Source: SZAS-79 sp963844255
GTDB lineage: Bacteria > Pseudomonadota > Gammaproteobacteria > Burkholderiales > SG8-39
NCBI GenBank assembly: GCA_963844255.1
Contig: CAWJNP010000024.1
Span: 1 to 64,000, forward strand
DNA length: 64,000 nt
Direction of reading: 5' to 3'
Part shown: in pieces, positions 52,489 through 60,577 of the stretch
Layout: every line of letters begins with the position of its first letter
How positions within the stretch are numbered: the first letter of the stretch is position 1
Position numbers and translations under genes: made by a program
Notes under the pieces: model-generated
Seen by the model: the letters and a program-made list of their open reading frames with translations, nothing else
Told to the model about the DNA's origin: nothing
Databases searched by the model: none

Positions 52489-53721
52489 TCATATGATGCC
52501 ATCGTCCCTCAGCTGCCGTAACTCGGAAGCCGACAGCTCTGCGAAACGGGCAAAGACTTCCTCGCTGTGCGCGCCCGGCACCGGCGCCGGCGTGTCGTAC
52601 CCGGCCGGGGTACGGCTGAACTTGATCGGAAACCCCGGGCCCATCGCGGCCGCGGCTGCTCCGGTCAGCGGATTGACGAGGCGCACAATCATTTCGCGCT
52701 CAAGCAGCTGCGGCCAGCGCATCACATCGTCCGCCGTACGCACCAGGCTGCACGCGACGCCGGCGCGCGTGAGCGCATCCACGATCTCCTGCCCGGAGCG
52801 CTCTGCAGTCCACCGGTTCACCACTACTTCGACTGCCGCGTTGTTCACGATCCGCCAGCCGACGTTCATCATGTCCGGATCGTCCTTCAGCTCCGCGCGT
52901 CCCATGACATCGATCAGGGACAACCATTCTGCATGGGTCGCGGCGCCGATCGCAACCCAGCCGTCCTGCGCCTTGAAAATGTTGAACGGCGAAAACCGCA
53001 TGATCCGGTTGCCCTGCCGGGGTGCAAGGTTCAGGCGTTCGTAGCAATCGATCGGCTCGTCGAACAGCAGCGAAAACAGGCAATCGCTCATCGCGACGTC
53101 GATCGCCTGACCTTCGCCGGTGCGCTCGCGATGCAGCAGGGCTGCGACCACGCCGTGCGAGGCAAACACGCCGGAGATCGCATCCGACAGCGCCGATCCG
53201 GCCTTGGACGGCGGCGCGCCGGGCTCCCCCGTCATGCTCATGAGTCCGGTTGCCGCCTGCACCATGAGGTCGTAGGCCTTGTCGTCCTTCGCCGGGCCGG
53301 TGGATCCGTACCCGGTCAGGGCGCAGTAGATGATCGCGGGGTTGACCGCGCGCAGGGCCTCGTAATCGATGCCGAGGCGCGCAGCCACCCCGGTGCGGAA
53401 ATTTTCGACGACCACGTCGGCCTTGGCCACCATGGCGAGGAAGATCGCCAGGCCCCGGGGCGATTTGAGATCGAGCGTGGTCGATTTTTTCCCGCGCATC
53501 CGCTTCAAGTAGGCGAGCCCCATGTCCGAGTCGGACTTTTTCTCGAGCGAAATGCCTTCCGGGCCGTCGAACGGCGGGGCGAAAGCGGTCGGATCGCCGC
53601 CCTTCGGGTCGTCGATCTTGATGACCTCCGCGCCCATGCCGGCAAGCAGCAGCGTGCCGTGCGGGCCGGAAAAGAAGCGCGTCAGGTCCAGCACGACGAT
53701 GCCGTCGAGAATCTTCTTCAT
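52489..53721 (-). CDS. class III CoA-transferase (CaiB/BaiF family)
   Basis: A 410-residue family III CoA-transferase: ILDGIVVLDLTRFFSGPHGT, AEVIKIDDPKGGDPTA, STTLDLKSPRGLAIFLAMV, YCALTGYGSTGPAKDDKAYD and GSALSDAISGVFASHGVV, where the catalytic Asp lies. Unlike the gene at 13198 it has the long inter-domain insertion typical of CaiB. It heads a four-gene operon with the UGSC module and a Bug receptor, and diverges from the LysR gene (176 bp between starts). Confidence 0.9.
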   Translation of the reverse strand: MKKILDGIVVLDLTRFFSGPHGTLLLAGMGAEVIKIDDPKGGDPTAFAPPFDGPEGISLEKKSDSDMGLAYLKRMRGKKSTTLDLKSPRGLAIFLAMVAKADVVVENFRTGVAARLGIDYEALRAVNPAIIYCALTGYGSTGPAKDDKAYDLMVQAATGLMSMTGEPGAPPSKAGSALSDAISGVFASHGVVAALLHRERTGEGQAIDVAMSDCLFSLLFDEPIDCYERLNLAPRQGNRIMRFSPFNIFKAQDGWVAIGAATHAEWLSLIDVMGRAELKDDPDMMNVGWRIVNNAAVEVVVNRWTAERSGQEIVDALTRAGVACSLVRTADDVMRWPQLLEREMIVRLVNPLTGAAAAAMGPGFPIKFSRTPAGYDTPAPVPGAHSEEVFARFAELSASELRQLRDDGII

Positions 53722-53897
53722 GTGTTCCCTGTCAGGGAGGTTGCTTGCCCACCCGGGATTGCGAGGCTATCCGATTCATTCCATACGAACCAATACGCGT
53801 TGGCGATGGCGGCATAGGCGAATGGTATCCCCTGCGTTCGCCCTCGTGGCTCTCTTTCCCGGAAGAGCGTGGCGCAGCGGTATGAGACACTCCCTCG

Positions 53898-54878
53898 ATG
53901 GAGTTTCGCCAGCTACGTTACTTTGTGCGGATCGTCGAGCTCGGCAGCTTTTCGCGCGCGGCGGCCGATCTGTTCATAGCGCAGCCTGCGCTCAGTCAGC
54001 AAATCGCCCACTTGGAATCCGAGCTGGGCGTGCGCCTGCTTTCCCGTTCGGTGCGTGGGGTTGCGGCCACCGAAGCCGGGCAGATGTTCTATCGTCATGC
54101 GCAGTCGGTGTTGCGTCTGATGGAGAACATGCGCTCGGACGTACAACGCCTGGGCGCCAACCCCTCCGGCGACGTATCGATCGGCATGCCAACCAGCGTA
54201 GCGAACATCCTTGCCGCACCGCTTGTGACTGCGATGCAGGAACGCCATCCGACGATACGCCTGCAGATCGTGGAGAGTCTGAGCGGACACCTGGAAGAAC
54301 TCGTCGTGAACGGCCGCATAGAGATGGCGCTCCTCTTTGACGGACAGCGGCCGGCTGTTGGGTCGAAGAAGGGTGCGGGATTTCAACCTTCGCACATGCA
54401 GGTACGAACGCTTCTGACAGAGGATTTGTTCCTGCTCAGTGCCGGACAGGCTAAATTTGACGAACCCCTGACCATTGCTCAGGCCGCCGAGCTGCGCTAC
54501 ATCCTTCCCGGGCGCGCCAACACGACACGCCAGATAGTGGAGGATGCGTTTGCATCCGCCGGCCACACGCCTGAAGTGATTGCGGAACTCGATTCGCTGG
54601 CGACGATCAAGTCGCTTGTGGCAGACGGTATCGGCGCCACGATTCTGTCCGCGTCGGCCATGGGGGGCGCTTCGCACGCCGAAGGGCTGACGGCAAGGCG
54701 AATTTCAGACGTGGCTCTGACCCGGCGGCTGTCTCTTTGCACTTATGACATCGTTGCGCTGAGTGCTGCTGCCGAGTGCGTCGTCGAACTGGTAGAGAGG
54801 GTGAGTCAGGGGCTGGTACGCGATGGAAAGTGGTTTGGCGCATCTCTTACGACATCCGCGGGCGCGACCCGGGCCTAG
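53898..54878 (+). CDS. LysR-family transcriptional regulator
   Basis: A 326-residue LysR regulator. The N-terminal winged helix has QLRYFVRIVELGSFSRAAAD and AQPALSQQIAHLESELGVRL; the effector domain has VSIGMPTSVANILAAPLVTA and VADGIGATILSASAM. It resembles the Nac/CbL-like group of LysR proteins. It is divergent from the CoA-transferase/UGSC operon, which is the usual target arrangement. Confidence 0.92.
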   Translation: MEFRQLRYFVRIVELGSFSRAAADLFIAQPALSQQIAHLESELGVRLLSRSVRGVAATEAGQMFYRHAQSVLRLMENMRSDVQRLGANPSGDVSIGMPTSVANILAAPLVTAMQERHPTIRLQIVESLSGHLEELVVNGRIEMALLFDGQRPAVGSKKGAGFQPSHMQVRTLLTEDLFLLSAGQAKFDEPLTIAQAAELRYILPGRANTTRQIVEDAFASAGHTPEVIAELDSLATIKSLVADGIGATILSASAMGGASHAEGLTARRISDVALTRRLSLCTYDIVALSAAAECVVELVERVSQGLVRDGKWFGASLTTSAGATRA

Positions 54879-54987
54879 TCCGGACAGATGGGTGCCGTAC
54901 CCCCACCGCACCCATAGGCGTGCCCTATGCCGACAGTCTCGATCACTATCGCCCTTTCGCACTCGCGACACGCGTCACATTTAGCGC

Positions 54988-56475
54988 ATGGCACAATCGC
55001 AATATGAATCGCCAAACACACCGCGCGCGGCAGAACTTGAAATTGTCGCGGCCGCATCCATGACGCGCAGCGGACGCGCCTCTTTGCCCTCGGTCGATGC
55101 ACTGCTGGGATCCACCGAGGTCGCGCGGCTCGCCAAATGCCACGGGCACACGATTACGGTAGAGGCAGTGCGCGCGGTACTCGCAAGGCACCGCGCGGCA
55201 ATGTCGCCTTCGTCCGACGACGCCAGCCTGGACCTGTCCGGACTCGCCGCAGAGTGCGCGGCGTGGATCACGGCCCTGCTGCGCCCGTCTATTCGGCCGG
55301 TATTCAACCTCTCGGGCACGGTACTGCACACCAACCTCGGCCGTGCGCTTTATCCGCAGTCCGCAATCGACGCCGCCGTCGGCGCGATGGCGAGCCCGGT
55401 CAACCTCGAGTACGACATCGCCGGCGCGGCGCGCGGGGAGCGTGACAGCCACGTGGAATCCTGGCTCACGCGCCTGACCGGGGCGGAAGCAGCCGTTGTC
55501 GTCAACAACAACGCGGCAGCGGTCTATCTCTGCCTGAATACGCTGGCCCGGCGCAAGGAGGTCATCGTTTCGCGCGGCGAGCTGGTCGAGATCGGCGGAT
55601 CGTTCCGCATCCCGGACATCATGGCGAGTTCGGGCTGCAGGCTGCGCGAAGTGGGCACGACCAACCGCACCCATCCGCACGATTTCGTGAACGCGATCGG
55701 CACGGCCAGCGGCGCGATCATGAAGGTGCACGCAAGCAACTATGCGATCCACGGATTCACAGCCTCGGTGCCGGAGGCCGAGCTGGCCGCGATCGCAAAA
55801 GCGCATGGCCTGCCGCTGATCAACGACCTGGGCTGCGGCATGCTGGTCAATCTCGAGGATTACGGCCTGCCGCACGAGCCGACGCCGCGCGAGGCGCTCG
55901 CGCACGGGGCCGACATCGTCACCTTCAGCGGCGACAAGCTGCTCGGCGGGCCGCAATGCGGGCTGATTGTCGGCCGCCGCGACCTGATCGCGAAGATCCG
56001 CAAGAACCCGATGAAGCGGGCGCTTCGACTGGACAAGGTGCGGCTAGCTGCGCTTGAGGCCACGCTGCGGCTGTACGCCAACCCGGAACGCCTGCGCGAG
56101 GAACTGCCGGTGTTGCGCCTGCTGACCCGTGCGCAAAGCGAAATCCAGGCCCTCGCGGAACGCCTGCTGCCCGCCATTGCGCAGGCCGTCGCAGGCCTGG
56201 CAGACGCGCGCGTCGTCACCTGTGCCAGCCAGATCGGCAGCGGCGCATTGCCGGTGGAAACCTTGCCGAGCGCGGGGATTGCGCTGATTCCACGCGGCAA
56301 ACGCAGAAGCGGCGCGGCCGATGCGCTCGCCGATGCGTTCCGCGCCCTGCCGGTGCCGGTGATCGGCCACATCAGAGAAGGCGAACTGATCCTCGATCTG
56401 CGCTGCCTGGAGAACGAGGCCGGGTTCGCCGCACAACTCGGCAGCTTGGTGCTGCCGGCCGTCAGAATGCCATGA
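54988..56475 (+). CDS. selA: L-seryl-tRNA(Sec) selenium transferase
   Basis: A 495-residue PLP enzyme that converts Ser-tRNA(Sec) to Sec-tRNA(Sec) with selenophosphate. Conserved parts are SIRPVFNLSGTVLHTNLGRA, YDIAGAARGERDSHVESWL, AVVVNNNAAAVYLCLNTLA, REVGTTNRTHPHDF and the PLP lysine (K317 by this start) in FSGDKLLGGPQCGLIVG. The frame opens at ATG 54988; an ATG at 55060 would also fit. The stop overlaps the selB ATG. Confidence 0.95.
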   Translation: MAQSQYESPNTPRAAELEIVAAASMTRSGRASLPSVDALLGSTEVARLAKCHGHTITVEAVRAVLARHRAAMSPSSDDASLDLSGLAAECAAWITALLRPSIRPVFNLSGTVLHTNLGRALYPQSAIDAAVGAMASPVNLEYDIAGAARGERDSHVESWLTRLTGAEAAVVVNNNAAAVYLCLNTLARRKEVIVSRGELVEIGGSFRIPDIMASSGCRLREVGTTNRTHPHDFVNAIGTASGAIMKVHASNYAIHGFTASVPEAELAAIAKAHGLPLINDLGCGMLVNLEDYGLPHEPTPREALAHGADIVTFSGDKLLGGPQCGLIVGRRDLIAKIRKNPMKRALRLDKVRLAALEATLRLYANPERLREELPVLRLLTRAQSEIQALAERLLPAIAQAVAGLADARVVTCASQIGSGALPVETLPSAGIALIPRGKRRSGAADALADAFRALPVPVIGHIREGELILDLRCLENEAGFAAQLGSLVLPAVRMP

Positions 56476-58409
56476 TCGTCGCGACCGCAGGCCATATCGA
56501 CCACGGGAAGACCACCCTCGTGAAAGCGCTGACCGGGGTGGACACCGATCGCCTGCCCGAAGAGAAGAAGCGCGGCATTTCCATCGACCTGGGCTTTGCC
56601 TACTGGAAGATTCCGCAGTCGGACCTGACAATAGGATTCGTCGACGTGCCCGGCCACGAGCGTTTCGTGCGCAACATGCTCGCCGGCGTGTGCGGAATCG
56701 ACTACGTGATGCTGATCGTGGCGGCCGACGACGGCGTCATGCCGCAAACCGTCGAACACCTGCACATCGTCGAACTGCTGTCGGTGAAGCGCGGCATCGC
56801 AGTAATTACCAAGACCGACCGGGTTCCCGCCGAGCGCGTGGCCGAAGTCACTTCGTCCGTGAAGGCGCTGCTCGCAACGACCGGGCTGGCCGATATCCCC
56901 GTGCTGCCTGGTTCGGCCATCGCAGGCACGGGGCTCGCGCCCTTGCGTGCGGCCTTGACGGATGCCGCGAAGCACCTGCGTCACGCCGGACAGGAAGGAC
57001 GTCATCTGCGCTTTGCCATCGATCGTGTGTTCAGCGTGGCCGGAAGCGGCACCGTGGTCACCGGTACCGTCTTCAGCGGCGCGGTCGCGGCGGGCGACAG
57101 GCTGATCGTCTCGCCGGCCGGCATCGAAGTGCGCGTGCGCAGCATCCAGAAGGACGCCAAAGTGGCGGCGCAGGCGGTGGCGGGCGAGCGCTGTGCGCTG
57201 AACCTCACCGGCGTGGAAGTGGCCGACCTCGCGCGCGGCGACTGGGTGCTGTCGCCCGCCCTGCACGCGCCCACGCAGCGCCTCGACGTGCGCCTGCGCC
57301 TTCTTGATTCTGAAACCAAACCGCTCAAGCACTGGACCCCGGTCCATCTGCATCACGGCGCGCGCGATGTCACCGCGCGGGTCTCGATCCGCCGCGGCGC
57401 AGAGATACGGCCTGGCGAATCCGGCCTCGCCCAGCTGATCGTCGACCAGCCCGTCGCGGCGCTGAACGGCGACCGTTTCATCCTGCGCGATCAGTCCGCA
57501 TTGCGCACGATCGGCGGCGGAATCGTCATCGACCCCTGGGCGCCGCGCCAGCGCCGCAATGCCGAGCGGCGCGCCACGCAACTCGCCGCCCTGGAGAGTG
57601 CCGATGCCGGGGTCGCGCTCGCCGCGTTGGCGCCCTGTACTCCTTCGGGCATCGATCTCGCCTGGTTTGGCCGCAACTACAACCTCGACGAAGCGCGCCT
57701 CGCTCCGCTGGTGGAACGCAACGGTCTGGTTGTGATCGGCAAGGAGCCGCCCATCGCCATCCCGCGCGTCACAATCGACACGATCAAGACAACGGTGCGG
57801 CAGACACTGGAGCGTTTTCACGCTGAAAAGCCGCAGGCGCTCGGTATCGAGATTCCCGTGCTCAGGAAACAGTGCGCCCCCGAGCAATCCGCTGCCGTGT
57901 TTGCAGTGCTCCTGCGGCTGCTCGCCGACGACAAGAAGATCGAACTCGCGGGCGCGGTCGCGCGGCTGCCGCGGCACGTGGCGACCGACAATCCGGCCGA
58001 CCAGAAGATGTGGCAGAGCGTGCAGCCGGTGCTCGGGGCCGCCGGATTCGCAAGCCTGACGCTCGCCGAACTGGCGGCCGCAACATCGATCAAGGCGCCA
58101 CTGCTCAAGGATTTCATGCATCGCAAGGCGAAGACCGGGGAACTGGTGCGCGTCACACCCGAGCGCTTCTACCTGCGCGGCACGCTTGCGCAGTTCGCCG
58201 CAATCGCCGTGGCGGTCGCGAAGTCCGTCCCGGGCGGAAAGTTCAGCGCAGCACAGGTGCGCGACCACACCGACATCGGCCGCACCCGGGTGATCGAAAT
58301 CCTCGAGTGCCTCGACCGGCTGGGCATCACGCAGCGCATCGGCGATCAGCGCACGATGCGCAAGGACTACGAACCCATCCTCGGCCCGGCTGCACAGGCC
58401 GGGCCATAG
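56472..58409 (+). CDS. selB: selenocysteine-specific elongation factor
   Basis: A 645-residue translation factor that brings Sec-tRNA(Sec) to UGA codons marked by SECIS. G domain motifs: GHIDHGKTTLVKALTG, RGISIDLGFAYW, DVPGHERFVRNMLAG and the NKxD-like TKTDRV. Domains 2-3 follow, then the C-terminal winged-helix array (about 430-640; AAATSIKAPLLKDFMHRKAK, TDIGRTRVIEILECLDRLG), which binds the SECIS hairpin. ATG 56472 overlaps the selA stop. Confidence 0.95.
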   Translation: MIVATAGHIDHGKTTLVKALTGVDTDRLPEEKKRGISIDLGFAYWKIPQSDLTIGFVDVPGHERFVRNMLAGVCGIDYVMLIVAADDGVMPQTVEHLHIVELLSVKRGIAVITKTDRVPAERVAEVTSSVKALLATTGLADIPVLPGSAIAGTGLAPLRAALTDAAKHLRHAGQEGRHLRFAIDRVFSVAGSGTVVTGTVFSGAVAAGDRLIVSPAGIEVRVRSIQKDAKVAAQAVAGERCALNLTGVEVADLARGDWVLSPALHAPTQRLDVRLRLLDSETKPLKHWTPVHLHHGARDVTARVSIRRGAEIRPGESGLAQLIVDQPVAALNGDRFILRDQSALRTIGGGIVIDPWAPRQRRNAERRATQLAALESADAGVALAALAPCTPSGIDLAWFGRNYNLDEARLAPLVERNGLVVIGKEPPIAIPRVTIDTIKTTVRQTLERFHAEKPQALGIEIPVLRKQCAPEQSAAVFAVLLRLLADDKKIELAGAVARLPRHVATDNPADQKMWQSVQPVLGAAGFASLTLAELAAATSIKAPLLKDFMHRKAKTGELVRVTPERFYLRGTLAQFAAIAVAVAKSVPGGKFSAAQVRDHTDIGRTRVIEILECLDRLGITQRIGDQRTMRKDYEPILGPAAQAGP

Positions 58410-58434
58410 TCACGAACCTCATGGAAACGCACCC

Positions 58435-59337
58435 ATGCAACAGTACGATCTGATTGTCATCGGCACCGGCGTCACCGGTCTTGCCGCCGCCCGGCAGGCG
58501 GCACAGGAAGGGCTTGCCACGGCCATGCTGGAGACCCTGTTCTTCGGCGGCCTGGTAACCAACATCAATGCACTGGACGGGGAAATCGGGGGCTCCGGAA
58601 GCGACGTGGCCGCCGGCATGATGATGGAAGCGAGCAAGCTCGGCGCAAAGAACATCACGGCATCGGCCAGCGGTATCGCACGCGACGGGGACGTCCTCGT
58701 GGTGAGCAGCGACGCGGGCGATCATCGGGCGCGCGCAGTGATCATCGCCACGGGCGCACGCTTGAAGCGACTGGGCGTCCCGGGTGAGGCCGAGTTCGAG
58801 GAGAACGGCGTCTCGCACTGCGCCGATTGCGACGGGCCTTTCTACAAGGGACAGGATGTTGTCGTGGTCGGCGGTGGCGACTCGGCCCTTCAGGAAGCGC
58901 TGGTCCTGACCGAATTCGCCAGGCAGGTGCACCTGATCCATCGCGGCGGCGGATTCACCGCACGCCAGCACTACGTAGACCAGGTCGCGGGCCATGCAAA
59001 CATCGTCGTCCATCTGAACTCGCAGGTCGACGCGATCCTTGGCGAGCAATCCATACGGGCCGTGCGGGTGAAAAACGTCGGCGACGACATGGCGATCGAG
59101 ATTGCCTGCAGTGGCGTTTTTCCCTATATCGGCCTTGAGCCCGTCGGCGAGTTCGCGCCAGCGGAAATCCAGCGCGATGCCGGCGGACATCTCATGACCG
59201 ATGCCGGCCTGCAGTCGGCGATGCCCGGTGTATTCGCGGCCGGCGCAGTGCGCGCAGGCTACGGCGGCATGCTCTCGCACGCACTTTCGGAGGGCATCGC
59301 CGCGGCAAACGCCGCTGCGGCGGCGATCCGTGCCTGA
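58435..59337 (+). CDS. thioredoxin reductase-like FAD/NAD(P) oxidoreductase
   Basis: A 300-residue TrxB-family flavoprotein. FAD motif VIGTGVTGLAAARQAAQEG, active-site cysteines C129/C132 in HCADCDGPF, NAD(P) motif VVVVGGGDSALQEALVL and the terminal FAD motif ATP-like GVFAAGAVRAGYGGMLSHAL. It begins 26 nt after selB and lies before tRNA-Sec, so it is probably part of the selenoprotein system, reducing the UGSC proteins or the thioredoxin-like partner (inference). It is not the housekeeping thioredoxin reductase by context alone. Confidence 0.85.
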   Translation: MQQYDLIVIGTGVTGLAAARQAAQEGLATAMLETLFFGGLVTNINALDGEIGGSGSDVAAGMMMEASKLGAKNITASASGIARDGDVLVVSSDAGDHRARAVIIATGARLKRLGVPGEAEFEENGVSHCADCDGPFYKGQDVVVVGGGDSALQEALVLTEFARQVHLIHRGGGFTARQHYVDQVAGHANIVVHLNSQVDAILGEQSIRAVRVKNVGDDMAIEIACSGVFPYIGLEPVGEFAPAEIQRDAGGHLMTDAGLQSAMPGVFAAGAVRAGYGGMLSHALSEGIAAANAAAAAIRA

Positions 59338-59401
59338 ACGCAATGGCATGATGCAGGCAGGTACTTGCACGGGATAAACTGTCGCAGCGCAGTGTTTCAA
59401 G

Positions 59402-59497
59402 GGAAGGGAATCGCTCCCGGTGGGGCGGCCGGACTTCAAACCCGGTGTGGGCCGTCTGACGGTCCTGTGTGGGTTCGACTCCCACTCTCTTCCGCCA
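59402..59497 (+). tRNA. selC: tRNA-Sec (anticodon TCA)
   Basis: A 96-nt tRNA with an 8-bp acceptor stem (GGAAGGGA pairing with TCTCTTCC, one G-T), anticodon loop CTTCAAA giving TCA at 59436-59438, a long variable arm, T-arm GTGGGTTCGACTCCCAC, discriminator G and encoded CCA. The long acceptor stem, UCA anticodon and nearby selA/selB identify it as the selenocysteine tRNA. Confidence 0.95.
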
Positions 59498-59535
59498 ATT
59501 CGCGTGCTCGCGCTAGTCGCCGTCCCGCGACGACC

Positions 59536-60045
59536 CTATTTCGTGACAATCATGTTCAGGCTGATCGGATAACCATAGGGCGCGAAGTCGCTGGTGTCCT
59601 TGAAGATGCCGAACTTCTGCACCCGGACTGCCGCGGTAAAACCCGCCATCCCGAGAAAATGCATCATGAACGCCTCGTTCCAGCCGAAATAGTGGATATC
59701 GTCGTCGTCGACCTGTCCACCGAACATCATCCGCATGAGGTGGATCCGGGTGTCCAGTGGTGCGTCGGGCTCGATCATGGCGCGGCAGAGGATGTCCATG
59801 TCGGGCACCGACACATACATGTTTCCGCCATCGGCCAGCACGCGGTGCAAGCCCTTGAGCGTATCGAGCACCCTGGACTGCCGCACGTGCTCGAGTACGT
59901 GGCTCGCGTAGATCTGCTTGATCGACTTGTCGCCAAACTGGCTGAGGTCGCTGATATCCCCGACGAAATCCACCCCCGGTCCGGCCTGGATATTGAGGAT
60001 CTTCCAGCCGAACCTGGTCTGCTTTCCGCCGATGTGCAGCTTCAT
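59536..60045 (-). CDS. SAM-dependent methyltransferase-like protein
   Basis: A 169-residue protein with a reduced class I methyltransferase fold: KILNIQAGPGVDFVGDISDL, QIYASHVLEHVRQSRVLDTL (the EHV motif), LHRVLADGGNMYVSVPDMDI. A His/Trp-rich HYFGWNEAFMMHFLGM replaces the usual cap. It starts 4 nt after the stop of UGSC selenoprotein 2, so it shares that operon. It converges on tRNA-Sec. The substrate is unknown. Confidence 0.8.
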   Translation of the reverse strand: MKLHIGGKQTRFGWKILNIQAGPGVDFVGDISDLSQFGDKSIKQIYASHVLEHVRQSRVLDTLKGLHRVLADGGNMYVSVPDMDILCRAMIEPDAPLDTRIHLMRMMFGGQVDDDDIHYFGWNEAFMMHFLGMAGFTAAVRVQKFGIFKDTSDFAPYGYPISLNMIVTK

Positions 60046-60049
60046 GGGT

Positions 60050-60577
60050 TCAGCCCGTCGCGGTCAGCATCCCGAGCGCGGACTCGATTGCTGCGTCCGC
60101 GATCTGATCCAGCTCTTCCGCGGTGCGGTTCTGTATCGGATGGGGCACATAGACGATTGCTGGCTCGAATCCGATGGCCTGCGAATGCGCAGCGACGGCA
60201 TCCGTAAAGCCGGTCGTGACGATGGAAACACCGGGGATGCCGCGCGAATCGAGGTTCATGAGGTCGTGCAGACTGCACGACGTGCATGAGCCTCAGTCGG
60301 AAAGCGCAATCAGGACGACGTCGGCTTCGGCCGCGACCTTCTGCAGGTTCTCCGGTGTGGCGACCTTGGCGTTGGTCGGCTTGCCGAAACGCGCTGTCTT
60401 GATCTTGCGCTCGTGCAGGCGCTGCTCGACCCGATCGAGGAACTCCTTGGTGCGCGTCTTGCCGATGTCGAACAGTCCCACGGTCAGTCCTTCGAGCGAG
60501 CGCGGCGGCGCCAGGCGCGGCCGCTTGAGCGGCGACGTCCCCGGGGTCGGATCGCGCATTGAGAGCATGCCATTCAT
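60050..60577 (-). CDS. UGSC-motif selenoprotein (module 2)
   Basis: A 175-residue protein read through an in-frame TGA at 60293-60295 as selenocysteine 95: VLIALSD-U-GSCTSCSLHD. The N-terminal part has PTPGTSPLKRPRLAPPRSLE and VGLFDIGKTRTKEFLDRVEQ; the C-terminal part has GIPGVSIVTTGFTDAVAAHS and PAIVYVPHPIQNRTAEELD. Architecture and the U-G-S-C-x-S-C-S-L-H-D core match module 1, though the rest has diverged. ATG 60577 overlaps the partner stop (ATGA). The stop is at 60050. Confidence 0.88.
60263..60281 (-). promoter_or_regulatory. candidate bacterial SECIS stem-loop (module 2)
   Basis: In the mRNA, 11 nt after the UGA, GUCGUGCA pairs with UGCACGAC around a GUC loop. The core is identical to the hairpin of module 1. 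Confidence 0.8.

Noticed and set aside
55860..58268. A very long - strand open frame (about 800 codons) opposite selA/selB
   Set aside because: It is Arg/His/Gly-rich with no domain, lies opposite the strongly conserved selA and selB frames, and is a high-GC shadow.
54988..59497. A selD (selenophosphate synthetase) gene in the Sec cluster
   Set aside because: None of the genes here has SelD features; it must lie outside the window if the pathway works.
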